From Caprimulgus europaeus (taxonomy: Eukaryota > Chordata > Aves > Caprimulgiformes > Caprimulgidae): a stretch of DNA of 64,000 nt. The DNA lies in contig OU015532.1 of assembly GCA_907165065.1 (NCBI GenBank), positions 47,038,839-47,102,838 of the forward strand, read 5' to 3'. Both the position numbers and the translations under genes were made by a program. Under the pieces are notes generated by a model. It made no database searches. It was not told the DNA's origin and saw nothing but the letters and a program-made list of their open reading frames with translations. The number at the start of each line of letters is the position of its first letter. Within the stretch, counting starts at the first letter, position 1. This document shows positions 24,308 through 37,047 of this stretch, piece after piece.

Positions 24308-26034
24308 GTAACTGTCACTAGAAAAGCAATGATGCCAACTCTTTCCATCGTTCTTGAGTATGGCAGAGGACAGGGCTGTGCACTTAGAAGTTTATTTTAC
24401 TTCATCCCTTTTACCTTGGCCATCCCTGTAACATCAGTCTTGCACAAAACTTTGTATTTGAGGAGTTAGTGATCTTGGGCAAACCAGTCTGCTCTACTGG
24501 GTCTTGTGCTCAGATCTTGAAAAGCCCTCACGTTGAAGGCATTGCCATGCTAGTGATTTGCCTGTAAATCCCTCTGCTCCAAGGTAGAAATGGACTTTTA
24601 AATAAGAATGCAGTGCTTTGATAGCTCAAAGTGCCTATAGATGGACTTAGACACCAGCACTACTTATCTCCAGATGCTTTTGAAGACATATAAGCTCTCT
24701 CTCCACCCTGATCAATAATGCTAGAAGACAGACAGAAGTAAGAACCCTGTTGTTCATCAAAACACAGTTCATACACTTGCAAGCAGTGCTGGATAAAATT
24801 GTTTTGAAGATTCAGCACTATATCAGCAGTTTGTTCCAAATACCATCCCCATTTCTACAGCAGTCTGACACATATATATAAATACTTGGACTCAATTATG
24901 CAAATGTCACGAGGATAATGAAATATGAGCAAAGAGTATGTTAGTTTGAAAGAATCAATTAATTAACTATAACAGAATGAAGACTCACAATAACACAGCA
25001 ACTACAATAAGCACTGGAGTTCGATCAAATTTTCATCTGAAATTTTTATCAGGTCCATATAAAATATGAATTCAAATTTTTTTATCAAATTAGTTTGGCC
25101 AGAAAATAAACATTTTTTACTATGTCCACACACTTTAAGATAGGCAATTAAAGTGGGATTCATTGCATTTAACTTTGGCCAAATCCAGAGTACCATTTGA
25201 ACAACGTCTGGTCTATCTGCATCTCTAGGAACACTTCTTTTTATCTCTAGCCCTGAAGCTACTGAAAAAAAAGCAAGAGTGAGAGACTTAGCTCTAAATA
25301 TTTTTTTCATCTTTATATAGGTGTTCATAATAGCTGGATAAATCATCTTCTGAACAAACCTGTTTCCACTGATTATAGATGGAGCACATGTTTCTCAGTT
25401 TAAGCATTTGACTTCTTTAGAAGGTCAAAGTTAAACAAGAAGCATTCAGTCCCAGGTTGCATAGTTTGACCTGAAACCTCTCCCACATCCCTTTTTTTTT
25501 TGTTCAGCTTGTTCAGCCAGCAAGCCAGATAAAACATAAAACTAAAAATTAAAAAATCAACTTTTTCTACAAATGTTAAATATGGTTATATTGCCATTGC
25601 AGTAATACTAGGGGTCACAATCAGTTCCAGGCCTGTGGTATAGGGTTGTGTACAAACCAGTTGAGGGCAATGGTCCATGCTCCAAACTGTTCATTGACTA
25701 TTTGCTAGGACAGAACTCATGGATGAAATAAAAACAAGGAACAGGAAGGAGCCAACTTCAGTAATAACAACTGAGTCTTTCAGTATCAGCAGTAACACCA
25801 ACCACAAAAGAAATACAAGCTAATCACTGATAGGATCTTTGTTCAGCAGAATGCAGAGGGGGGAAAAAAGAGAAAAAGAAAAAAGCACAGCAAATAATAG
25901 AATACAAATGTAAGGCGAATTATGGCACCATTTATAATTAAATTATTCCATTAATAATTAAAATATATGAGTTGTTCATATTGCAGACGTAGAATTTTTA
26001 CAACAAACCAACATGGTATTCAGTCAGTCTATGA

Positions 26035-26079
26035 TTTCACCTATCCTTATTTCACCTATCCTTATTTCACCTATCTTTA
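26035..26079. repeat. 15-bp tandem repeat, 3 copies
   Basis: The unit TTTCACCTATCCTTA occurs at 26035, 26050 and 26065. The third copy has one C-to-T change. It lies in the last intron of the candidate gene. Confidence 0.9.
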
Positions 26080-27653
26080 TCTAATCTCGCACCAGCACTT
26101 GTGATTGTAGTAGGCTAAAACAGTCCTGAAATCCAGAGTTTTGAATTTAAAAATTGCCAGATTTCTTAGCTCCAGAGTATTAGAACATTAGAAATATATT
26201 TCAGATGAATCTGAAACCGAACAACTTTTGTTAACAGGAAGACTGAGAAACTAGAATAACAAGTTCTGGAAAAAGCTCTGTAAATCAGAACTCCTTAATT
26301 GGACACAGCTTTAGGCACAGGAGGACAGTGCAGATAATGTCATGAGCTGATCCCACCGACGGCTGTATGGTAGAAGTTATCAAATAAACCAAATGTCAAC
26401 AGCAAAACAAACAAGAAAGTTCTCATCCACTTATCATAAATGTGTTGAATTTTCTCCTTCTGACAGTTTGAATGGATGATTCTGTCATCCAATTTCACCT
26501 CGGGGAATTATTAAAAACACCACAGCAATAGATGCCATCTGCAAGAAAAATATGAATGATGCCATGTGAGATTGCCCTGGGGATATTAAGGATATACCAG
26601 AATCCTCCTGTGGTTTGTTTTTGCCTGGCAACCTTGAAAGAGTGCAAGATATAATGAATGAAGCAGTCAAAATATGATTTCAACATAAAAGTTTGTGTGG
26701 AAAGGTGCTTTTTTTCCTCCTCCACAGTGCTTTTCTATGCAGAGGCTATTTCACAGAGGTCATTCCTCCTTCTTTGCATTCCATACCCAAGGGAATGTTA
26801 TGTATAACTGTAAAAAAGCCCTACTCTCCTTGCAGAAAAGATCTTAATCCTTGCTGAAGGAGGCTTCTGTATTAACTGTGTTTGATCACGCAATTGACAT
26901 CATTTCTTCAGGCCATTTCTTATTTTTTTTTCCCAGAGTAAATAAAACTCAGAGAACAAGTCTGCGTGAAATCTTGCCTCTTGCAACCATGTGTACAGCT
27001 AAGTGCAGCCACAAAGCCTGGACCTCCCTTTCTTTGTCAGGTCCCAGGGTTGTGGGAAGATGGTGAGAGGTGAGATGTACTGAAAATGGTCTCCTCATGA
27101 AACAAGGAACTAAACTGGTTTGTAAAGGAGAAGTGGAGAAGACTTTGATTCTTTTCAATGCTTTTTTTTGCAGGGGGTAACTGCAGGAATGAAGGTATGT
27201 ATAAGAAGCTATCAGTTTGGCACAGGGTTGGAACCTCATGGTCCAGATACTTTCATCAGTCTGATTGCCAGAAACAGATCCCATCAGCATGTAGATGTCA
27301 TCTTCGTAACTTCCTCTCTGCTCCTGCCCCCCACTTTCTACCAGACTTCCAGAAGCAGGAACCACCAGTCCTTCTCTCACTTCTGAGTCTGCTCTGATAG
27401 TCTAACGCTCCCTAGTCTGATCTGAACTTGGTCAGATATAAACTGGAGTCTAACACACCAATGGCTGGTCAAAGTACTCAAGCTTCTACAAACCTCCCCC
27501 AGTATGCAAACTTGCACAGGGGCAGTTTCAATTACTTGTAATAACTAAAATCAGCCAACCTACCGTACCACAAAAGGCTGGGTGCATAATACATACAAAA
27601 CTTGAGTTTGGTCTTGATTTCCCTCTTACTAATGAGGTAATTTGTTCTTCCAG

Positions 27654-27781
27654 ATGAGCAGGACACGTACTGCTACAGATCACTGAGTCCATTTCGTGTT
27701 ACTGAGTTAGTGCTACAAAGGAAAAAGCCGCCTGGTGATTCAGATGATGGATTGGTGCTTGAGGTCTTCTGGAAAGGATGA
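27654..27781 (+). pseudogene. Candidate terminal exon D with stop codon
   Basis: A strong acceptor (AATTTGTTCTTCCAG) ends at 27653. The leftover G of exon C plus AT gives an aspartate codon, and the block then stays open for 41 codons to TGA at 27779-27781. The peptide is polar and looks like a cytoplasmic tail: DEQDTYCYRSLSPFRVTELV, then a basic QRKKPP and an acidic DSDD before the end EVFWKG. Nothing inside needs repair. Confidence 0.42.
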
Positions 27782-27954
27782 GGAGTAAGGAAGTGAAGTG
27801 GCTTAGGATTTGTTTTATTATTTATTGGCATTTTGTATAGTGATGCATATTATCAAACATCAATTATAGGGAAGCAGAGGTGATTATCTCTGCGAAAGAG
27901 GAGGACAGTTCTTGTCCTATTGTTTCTGACTTGTGGCCAGCTAAACAACACACA

Positions 27955-27960
27955 AATAAA
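27955..27960 (+). promoter_or_regulatory. Candidate polyadenylation signal for the unrecognised gene
   Basis: AATAAA lies 174 bases after the stop codon of candidate exon D and is followed by a T/G-containing stretch (CTGGTCAGATTTATTCAG and CACTGTTGTC). Its position fits a short 3'UTR, but the hexamer is common in AT-rich DNA. Confidence 0.3.
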
Positions 27961-28601
27961 CTGGTCAGATTTATTCAGCTTATAAACAGACACTGTTGTC
28001 AAGCATAACTCATACCTCCTGTTGAGCCTTAACCCATTTTCATCCCAACTTTTCCATGTCCCTGTGATCCTGAAACATTCACGAGGAACAGTTGTATCAG
28101 TTTTACAGAAGCCACCACTCACAGTCTAGAGCCACCACCACAAAATCTTTCTGATACACTGTTATCAGAATGCACATCCTGGTGTTCAATGGGATCTGGC
28201 TCCAAGGATATATGAAAATAAATTAGCTATTAACTTTATTAATTAAAATAACCATTCTGGTGGAAAATAAGAGGCTATAATTTTAAGATCTTAATTTTGT
28301 GAGTTTATATTACCCTGTTAAGCTCTGTAGGTTCCCTCTGCAGCCAAGAGAAAGTCAGGTCCCTCCAGAAACTGTTTACTCTGAATTTTAGTTCGAAAGA
28401 GTTTCTCCCTTTTACTCACAACAGAGATCACCTATGTAGAAAGATTAATCTCCTAATTTAGGTACCTAAACAAGATGTTTAACACAAGAATACTACCACA
28501 GCATGTGGCATATACCTGTAGCCACACTACAAATCCAAGATCAGTTAGGCAATCAGGACAAACCTGAAGATGTGGAGACAGAAAGTATTCGCTTCTGCAT
28601 C

Positions 28602-28644
28602 AAATATGAGTTTAAGCAGCACTAAATATGAGTTTAAGCAGCAC
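28602..28644. repeat. 22-bp tandem duplication
   Basis: The 22-bp unit beginning AAATATGAGTTTAAGCAGCA lies at 28602-28623. It is followed at once by a second copy at 28624-28644, identical over the 21 bases it spans. Identity over that length suggests a fairly recent slip or duplication. Confidence 0.9.
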
Positions 28645-31600
28645 CAGTATTTCAGTCCTGGCTGAAGTACTCAATTGCTGATGAACAAATTGTAATGCTT
28701 TCTGGGCTCCTCTTCTCAGCCTCTCTGCCGAGACTACCAATTGCAAGCTCTTGGCAAAGTCAGTGAGAGGGTTTTTTTGTGAAGTGGACATCTGTCAGTT
28801 AACATCTAGACTGAAATGCAAATAGTTTCCTACAGTTCAGCTGGTGGCCATTGGGTAACAGCTCTGCTTAGTCACCAGCAGCTGCCTTCCATTAGAACTG
28901 GTGACCCGAGTGTGACCGTTCCACGGGGTGTTGGCCACCCAATCTGACATGGCCACATTTTCCCACATGAAAATGCAGTGTAAAGCTCTCTGCATTTGAA
29001 ACTGTAAGGTGTATTTCACAATCCATCACCTTAGAGAGTGAGTCACTGACGTGTAATAACTGTCTCCCAAGTAGAAAAACCCAAGCACACCGCATGATGT
29101 ATTAATAAAGCACAGAAAACAACTTTTTTTACACTTTGGTGAAAATGCCTTATTTTTCACCTGTGGAAATGTAACTTCCTATTGGTACCTACCTGCTCTG
29201 AAGGATGTATAACTAGGTTTTGCTAAGAAAATCTACAGCCTAAAAGACAGAAAGAAATAAAACGTGAACATACTGAGGCATTTGTTAACTTGGAGTTGAA
29301 AATATAAAATTCTCTTTCTTATTTCTCTTGTAAAATGTCTGCATGTAGAAAATTTCCCTGTGACACAGAGTTTGGGTCTCTGTGGAAAGACTGAATTCTA
29401 TGAATTGTTTTCTATACTTGAGAATCCCTGGCAAAAAGTCTGGAAATGGGAATAAGGAGGATAAAGTCAAGTGGTGACACCAGTAAGCACAGCAGCACAA
29501 GCACACGAGGAGGGAGTAGTGAGAGCTGAGATATGAGGACACAGGATGTTCTGCAGAGCTTTGGAGGTGAGAATGAGGGCTTTAATAAGATGGCAAAGAA
29601 GGAAATGAAGAAGTGAATTATGAGAATGAATTTATAGACTGTGATTGATAGGTGAAGAAGATTATTACAAATGCCAAGGAGAGAAGTTTTATGCTCAGAT
29701 ATTTGCCTCCTGTTTTGGGCACCCAGGTTTGTATTGCAAACAGTGTTTTTCACATGCAAGCTGTGAGAACGATGCCCAGTAGGAAAAAGGTTGTGGGAAA
29801 AGTGATCAGATGGGTGCATTCAGTGTTACTGAACTGTGCATGCTGATGTGACAGAAAACAGCTTTTAAACACCAAGGAAGGGAAAGGCTTGATTTTTAAA
29901 AAAAATACAAAAAACCTACACTCTTCATGAATGAAAAACTGTCTGGATTGCACTATACTAGTCTGTTTTGGACCTTTTTAATGATGTGTAGCTTGTTTAG
30001 CACAAATCACCTGTGGGCTGGAGTTGTGGGCAGTCCTGCAGATGGTCTGACATTGTGTTTCTGCTCTCGCCCTGTTTTACCCTGGTAAAGTTCAGCTCTG
30101 AGACAAGAGCAGTCCAAAGTTCTTGCCTCTGGGTTCTGGTTTGGATCTAGCTCATCTCTGGCACTGGTGTTCTGCAAGATTGTTAGTCACAAAAAAATCC
30201 CACTGCATGTCTTTAGCTGCACCAGATCTCTCCTGGTGCACCTCAGCAAATCCAAACAGCCACCGTGTGCAAATGAGTCTCATTTCCATGGCTCTGAAAA
30301 AATGCACTTTTACTTCAGTCATAGCTTTTAACATTTTGTCCATGCAGTCAAACAGAAGCAGCTAAAGTTCACCAAAAAGGCTGAGTCATATTGTTGTGAT
30401 TTCCATACACACCAAGGGATCAGAAGTTATTCCATCAGCTCCTTAAGGCAGCAGTAGCATCTTTCTGTATATTAGCACATTATTAGCAACTGTGAACTCT
30501 CCAAATACCATTATTTAACTAAATGACTGTCATTTTTATCCCACCCAAGCCTATGTGATCATTTCTTACTTACTCACTCACATCTATTGCAGTGGATGTG
30601 GTTTAAAAACGAGGACAATAAAAAATACTGGTGTGAAATGGTCAGCATGGAAACTGCATCAGCACCAGGGCTCAGTGGCTGAGAACTGCTGGTGACCTGA
30701 CTCCACTCAGAGGTTAGCAAAAATTTTCTGCTTTGAAACACAGAAAAAAATGCAATTTGAAAACTTTGATGAAGCTGTCAGGCTCTGAAAGTCAGAGACT
30801 ACCCTGGGGACAACGATAATATTACTGAGTAGAACAAGCCCTCTTCGGTAAAGAAAGATTCATTCTCTCAGAGGTGTAGGCGGAGGATAAAAAGTCTTTT
30901 AAATGATTTTCTGATGGAATTATGTTGGCAGAGGTTTTGTCTTTCTTTATGGATTTTAAAATATACGTGGAACAAGGACATCATCAATATGATAGTTTCA
31001 TAATGAACTTTTCAACTGTGTCTTGTTCTCAGCTGAAGAAGGGTAAATTCCTGTTGCTTAACTTGAGTTCAAATCCACTTTAACTTGAATGGGTGGTAAT
31101 TTTACTTGTTATTTGAATAGACTAATTTTTCTCCTTTAGAGTGTCCAAGGGAATAGATAATAGGTAGAACAGTTCCAGAGAAGTATGAGAAAAACAGATC
31201 AGAAAGAAAATTTTAAAGTAGATCAGTCAGAGAAAAGAAGTTTGGAAGAAACTCAGTAGATCACCTAGTTCAGTTCAGTGCATATTTCTGCCTCTGAACT
31301 TGACAGCCAGGCAGTCTGCCTGTGAAGGACAGTGTTACCTAGGCTTTGATGGTGTGAGGCAGTAGCTCCTTTCTTCCTTTCCCCTTCCCTCAAATGCATG
31401 AGCTGTCATGTAACCAAACCTTCATCTGTGAAACCTGTCATTCCATGAATATTGCTAATTTTGACACTTAGTGTGCCTATCTGAAATTCATCTGTATGTA
31501 ACTATTTGTTGTAAGAAACAAACCAAACTCAGAATCTTCTTCCCAGTTTCCTAAATGGCAATGGCTTAGGTAAACTGAGGCAGCATATCAAATTTCCCTA

Positions 31601-32854
31601 GACTGAATATATTTGTGTGATGTTAGAGTTGCTCAGCCTGATAGGAGAGATGTTGGTCACTATAGAAATACTGAAGAACAGAATTTGGCAAATTGATTGC
31701 CAAAAGCTTTGGTAAAAACAAATGAAGTTTCAGGCTTACTGAAATATCCTTTTTGATGATTTGAGTGTATATTTTTTAAAAAAATAATGAAAGGGAAAAA
31801 CCAAAAATCCTGTTCTTGTGATTAACACTGAATTTTCCATTACCTGATATCCCCTTTGTATGCCAGAAGGGATCTGAGACTGTGAAACCAAACGTTGATT
31901 AAATATATTTGCCAATTATATTAAAAATTACTAACAGGATTATAGCTAGTATCGAGATTTACAGATGAAATCTGAAAGAGAGTATCACAAACAAAACCAC
32001 AAGACTTTCAAATTACAGCAACAGTTTTTGTGAAACAAGGCTCTAAAAGATCCCTCAAGAGCAAGCTATCAGTTCTTAACAGCCAGTGGCACCCACATTT
32101 CATTACTCTATGCTAAATTTATCCAGAACATCAAACTAGAGTGCTCAGTCTGCGTCTGCATGCCAAACATCTACTCTTACCAGTGGGGCAGAGCCTGTAA
32201 TCCTTTCCTTTTTTAACTAAAACTATTTTACAGGAGCCCCTCACTCCCCTGTGAACTTCAAGCAGGACTTCTACATGGTATATTGTAGATTATGCAGCTC
32301 CACAATTTAAACCATTCTGAGAAGTAAAACTTGACCTAAATTCAGTAAAGAGACTCATAGCAAAGCTCAGACACAGAGCAGGCTCACCAAGATTGTCTCA
32401 TGCTAAAGCCACCCCCTGTGCTGAGTGCCACACCACGGCACTGGGTGGGTTTTGGGGACAGTGATTCAGAAACGTGGTCTGTGGCAGCGGTTGGGGCCTG
32501 AGTGACACCCAGATTTCCAACACTTGCCAAATAGCATGGCAATTCTTATCTGGATAGGGAGCATCTGTGCTATTTTAGAGCCACTGACTGCCTAAGGTAC
32601 CCACCAGTTGCTGTGAAGTTGTGATAAAGTAGTTTCTTCTCTTTTTTTTCCTTTTTCTTAAAAAAAAAATTGCATATTATGCTTAGTTATTCACTCTATG
32701 CTAACAGTAAATCTCAGTTTATTACTCTTGATGTAGTACTGCAGAGAGAATAATCTCTTTGTATTAAAATTGATATGTAAAGAGCCTTGGCTAGAATTAA
32801 AAATTATATATTTAAAAGAGTCTACAAGAGACTCCTGTGGTTTGAGCAACTTTT

Positions 32855-32868
32855 GTTGCCATGGCAAC
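32855..32868 (+). promoter_or_regulatory. Perfect palindromic X-box (RFX-type site)
   Basis: GTTGCCATGGCAAC is a perfect 14-base palindrome and fits the RFX-family X-box consensus (two half-sites GTNRCC / RGYAAC, here two bases apart). The match is direct; function is not shown. No supported promoter or gene lies next to it, so it would more likely act as an enhancer element, if at all. Confidence 0.45.
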
Positions 32869-33059
32869 TGTATGGAATAGTTTCATTAAGTTTTTTTTTC
32901 TTTTGTGGTTTTGTTTTTTTTACATGAGAAAATGAAATCAATGAGAACATTTACTTAATGACTAAATAGCAGAGAACTTTTTACTTTATGTTTTGATCTG
33001 TTCAGATGTCACAATTTAAATGTAAGCTGAAAGTTTTTACTTTGATCCAATATGTCAGA

Positions 33060-33115
33060 CAATTTAATTAGCCAAAAGTTTAATTAACTATTTCAATCTG
33101 GCTGCTAATCAAGAA
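33060..33115. promoter_or_regulatory. Cluster of TAATTA/TAAT homeodomain-type sites
   Basis: Within about 55 bases there are TTTAATTAGCC, GTTTAATTAACT and GCTAATC, all TAAT-core motifs of the kind homeodomain proteins bind. They lie about 200 bases after the X-box. Such cores are common in AT-rich DNA, so the cluster is only suggestive. Confidence 0.25.
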
Positions 33116-33408
33116 ATTTGGTAACTACCTTTACAGTTAAAACAAACTAAACTGAACTGGTGATACAAGGATGTTCACGGCACTGGTTTTAACAGTAATT
33201 ACATTAATTTGTTGCATTCCAACTATATTGGACCTAGTTTATTAGCCAAATTATGCCAGCACCAAAGAAATATTTGTAAAACAAAAGAACTATTTACCTC
33301 TTATATGGGTGAAGACTGAGGTCCTTTCCAGGAACAAATAGCAGCAAAGAAAAATCATTACCAGAAAATGAGAACAAAAAAATCACTGTTTTCTTTCTAA
33401 AAGGTGAC

Positions 33409-33735
33409 ATGCTCAATTGGAAAAGCCCTTTAAGCTCATCGAGTCCAACCATGAACCCAACACTGACCAGTCCCCACTGACCCATGTCCCTCAGCACTGT
33501 GTCTACACGACTCTTCAATCCCTCCAGGGATGGGAACTCCACCACTGCCCTGGGCAACCCCTTCCAATGCCTCAGAACCCTTTCAGCAAAGAAATTCCTC
33601 CTCACATCCAATCTCAACTGCCCTGGCCACAACTGGAGCCCATTTCCTCTTGTCCTGTCCCTTGCTCCTTGGTTGAACAGACCCACCCCCACCTCTCTCC
33701 ACCCTCCTTGTAGGGAGTTGTAGAGAACTGCCCCA
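33409..33735 (-). mobile_element. CR1 LINE 3'UTR/ORF2-end fragment, minus strand
   Basis: On the + strand this is the reverse complement of a CR1 3' part. It begins TTGGAAAAGCCCTTTAAGCT with GAACCCAACACTGACCAG. The conserved blocks CTCCAGGGATGGGAACTCCA, CCTGGGCAACCCCTTCCAAT, GCAAAGAAATTCCTCCTCAC and CATTTCCTCTTGTCCTGTCC follow, ending near TAGGGAGTTGTAGAGAA. The extreme tail octamers are missing at the 33409 side. The ORFs that cross it on both strands (up to 132 codons) are accidental frames of the repeat. Confidence 0.9.
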
Positions 33736-36700
33736 CTGTTCTAATTTGTTCTCTGTTCATCCTGTCCCTAGTGCTTGTACTACAGATGTCTATGACAATG
33801 TGAGCTAAAAGGTTAAAATTCATACCAAATAAAGAATGAGCACCTTGCTACCCTGAGGAGGCTCTTATCACCCTGGAAGGTAGAGTCACTAGCCTTACTC
33901 ATGAAATACCTGCTACATTCTGTACAACTGACGAACCAGATTCAGAGGAGACCTTCACCTGCTGAGGATTTGCCATCAGAAACAGTAACACAGAACAGAA
34001 ACTCAGACATGTCAAACTGTTGGAAAGAAATGAAGAATTCTCTCCTGTTGCAAACTACAAGCAGTGTAATAGGAAATGACAGTTAGCAATACCTTCCTGG
34101 AGTAGTACCTAGAAACCCTTCACTTGCTCTCACCTGAGGAAGCATTCATGTTATAAGCTGAAAAGCCTGCAGCCAGACAGAGGAGGAAAAGAAAAACTAT
34201 TTAAGTAACTGGAGTTTTACCATCACCTCAGAAGAGGAAAACTGGAAGATACTCCCTTTTCTTCCTGCTAAGCTCTGGTGATAGCTGCATGCAATGGGAG
34301 ATGTGCTATGAGCTAGAATTCTGCAGCTTTTGTAATGCAGCAGCTGAACTACAGACCTGTGTTATAGGAATAATACAACCTACAGGTTTTTCTTATTCCA
34401 GTTTTAAAAGACAGTAATTGCCTGAATACTTCCACCCTGATCCATCCTGAATCATCTCTCCTGGGCTACATTGGATACTAATGAATATATTGTTTTTCTG
34501 TCACCTGCTAACATGCAAAGTTAGCAACACTTCATGATACTCATTTGGTGAGAAACATCCCCTGTGCAATCCTTTTTAAACATTTGGGTTTATCAAAGTC
34601 ACCAGTAGCTCTAGTAGCAGTGGTACTGACAGGATAATAAATGAATCAAACTTTTTCAGTCTCCACATTAGTGTGGAATTTGAATTGGTTTGACAGTAAT
34701 TCCCTTTTTAACCAAACTAGTTGTCTGTACCTTCCATAAGGGTTGATCATGGAGCCATTCTATAGGCTTGAAAAAAGCAGTATCCTTCATCTGCTCCTTG
34801 TGACAGCACAGCAGGTGATTTCCTCAGTGCAAAAATAAAAATTGAAAATTAGCACAGGTGAAATGATAAAGAATGATATGATCCATATTCCAATTTTATA
34901 TATACTTCAGTTTGCTCTGGAAAGGGTAGAAAACCTTATAAATCCCCTCTGTGGATGGTTCTGTTCTTTTTTATCAAACTTAGATTATTAATTTTTTTCA
35001 GTTGAAGCTGTAGCTACTTGTGCTGAAGCCCACCTACTTGAGACATCTATTTTAGGATGGGATGAATCACTTCTTGTTGTGCCTCTCTTTCTGTTGACTA
35101 TGGATGAAGCATAAGGGAGTAGTCATCTAAAAATAAGACATCTAAGCTAAGCTAAAGTTAGGCAAGAGGGATCCTAGGATAGCTAGCTAAATATGTAGTA
35201 TCATTTAGTGCTTAAAAAAAGAAGCCATATTGGAAAATCTGAGCACAAGAGTTGTGTTTAAAACAAGTGTGTCAGCAGATATTAAACATTTAAATGTCTT
35301 TTGAACTCAAAAAGCATCAGGAATGCTTCCAAAGCTAAGACTTGTGACATCTATGAAGTTTAAGTGCATTGGGTAGGATGCAATTGGTATTAGTAAGCCT
35401 TGAATCCAAGTACAAGTGTATCACTAGTAACCTTATGGAGGTATTTGACACCACTGTGATGGCACAGCCAACCACCAGCATTTTACATAACTGTGAGCAA
35501 GGTGACCACCAAAAGGGCAGGGAAAGAGGGTTATATTTGCATACACAAGGCATACAAGTGACAAAAGGTGCTAAACAAAGAAAAAGGTAATGACAATGGA
35601 CTTTTGGGACAAGCTGTTGGGACATCTAGGTGAAGAACCAAGATGCTAAGTGGTGTGGGGAGACGAGGAGATGAGGAGAAATCATGCTCTGGGAGCAGAG
35701 AACAAACAGCATAAAAACTTCAGGCATAAGTAAGAAAAATCAAAGGAGAAAGAACAAATTGCCTGCCACTCTTCTAATTAGGTGTTTTTTTTGTTTTTTG
35801 TTTGCTTATTTTGACATTGGGAAATTGGAAAGCAGCATTTCTAAATCCCAGATGACTGCAGATTGCACAACAAACTTACTCAGCAGAGTCTAAGCTTGTC
35901 AATAAACTGTGGTCGTAAGTGTCCATAGACTGTGGTCATAAGGAAGCGGGTGGGAAAATGTGTTTGACAGGAGGGTCATTGTGTTCAGCAGCAAGTAATG
36001 AGATGCACAGAGGCACACATATATTTTTTGGGAAGACAAAGAGGCACAAAACATAGTGCATTCCACTTTTACACAGCGTTCCAACCATCCCTCTGAAGCG
36101 ATTGATGACTTTTAGTTAAGAAGCTGAACATAAAACCTCCCACTAAGCTCAGTGATTTGGACCTTTGCTGTTGAGTTGTGCCTTAAAATACTAATCAGTT
36201 TAAAAATGTGTGAGGCTTTATTAAACACATTTTTCAAACAGTTGCAGCTGGAGAGGGAGAGCATTTCACATCCCTAGTGTTTACAAAATAGCCACTTTCC
36301 TATTTATTTGCCTTCATGCTTTGTGATCATTCATGGCTGCTAACACAGAGAGGCGAGAACCAGCAATCTTAGTGTGTACAGTTGTCACTACCAGGAACAA
36401 AAGCTCTTTGTTTCCTCCAAGGTAGCCTTTCCTAAAGACATTTGGCAGCAACACTGTCCTGACCTAGATGATCTGTGACTGAAGAGTTGCTAGTTAACCA
36501 TTTTTTCTGTTTTTTCTATCATTGTCACACTGCAGTACACACAAGAGATGATCATATTTGTTGCACTTTTCTGCTTTTGGTAGAACCTCTTATTTTAGTT
36601 AATTGTGTTACTTCAGGTGAAGGAAACACACATTTGCCATTCCTGAAGAGGAAAACCACTAATAATGAAATGGGAAGGGCAGGTCAAAAGGCACAACTCT

Positions 36701-36747
36701 AGGTTGTGTTCATGGTAATGACCCAGTGTGAAAATAACTGATTAATG
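33736..36747. other. Noncoding sequence with a possible old repeat
   Basis: No gene supported. The segment at about 35341-35440 (minus strand) resembles about 37285-37375 (plus strand), as described in the findings. A short direct repeat ACTGTGGTC(G/A)TAAG occurs at about 35905 and 35929. Confidence 0.5.
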
Positions 36748-37047
36748 GGGACAGACTTTTTATCAGGGCCTTTAGAGGTAGGACAAGGGGTGATAGTTTT
36801 CAACTAAAAGAGGGAAGATTCAGACTAGATGTAGTAAGGAAGCAATTTTTTACACTGAGGGTGGTGAAAGCCTGTCCCAGGTTGCCCAGAGAGGTTGTAG
36901 AAGCCCTAACACTTCTACATTCAAGGTCAGGCTGGACAGAGCTCTGAGCAACCTGCTCTGGTTGAAGATGTCCCTGCTCACTGCAGGGGTTGGACTAGAT
37001 GGTCTGGAAAGGTCCCTTCAACCCAAACTAGTCCATGATTCTATGAG
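36748..37047 (+). mobile_element. CR1 LINE 3' end with tail, plus strand
   Basis: The order of blocks is that of a CR1 3' end: TAGGACAAGGGGTGATAGTT, AAAGAGGGAAGATTCAGACT, the GTGAGGGTGGTGA-like block (CTGAGGGTGGTGAAAG) and CCAGGTTGCCCAGAGAGGTT. Then come AAGGTCAGGCTGGACAGAGC, GGTTGGACTAGATGGTCTGG and finally the tail CATGATTCTATGAG. It is 5'-truncated at about 300 bp, which is usual for CR1. Confidence 0.93.

Larger units (their letters stand above)
19091..27781 (+). pseudogene. Unrecognised multi-exon membrane-protein gene, probably decayed (C-terminal four exons)
   Basis: Seen in the sequence: four open blocks on the + strand (19091-19247, 22140-22312, 23994-24307, 27654-27781) with acceptors after TATACAG, TTTGCAG, TTGTAG and CTTCCAG. 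The donors are G|GTAATG, T|GTGAGT and G|GTAACT, and the last block ends in TGA. Every junction is phase 1: leftover G joins GC, T joins TA, and G joins AT. Introns would be 2,892, 1,681 and 3,346 bp. The product is about 255 residues with a cysteine-rich start, a lysine-rich middle, two hydrophobic segments and a polar tail. The second and third blocks each lack one base for an open frame; adding it makes both lengths multiples of three. Inference: a unitary pseudogene, or a real gene with two assembly indels. The start codon and upstream exons were not found. I cannot name the family. Confidence 0.42.
27961..33408. other. Noncoding sequence, no gene recognised
   Basis: Unique AT-rich sequence with short chance ORFs. 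It contains a 22-bp tandem duplication (28602) and, towards the end, a motif-rich stretch at about 32690-33260 with a perfect X-box and paired TAATTA sites, listed separately. No exon set or mobile element is supported. Confidence 0.5.

Noticed and set aside
31244-31300. Weak CR1-like stretch (TTGGAAGAAACTCAGTAGAT, CACCTAGTTCAG)
   Set aside because: Similar to the first CR1 3'UTR block, but too short and diverged to call without an alignment.
33294-33713. ORFs of 132 and 98 codons on opposite strands
   Set aside because: Both lie inside the CR1 fragment and follow its sequence; they are not genes.
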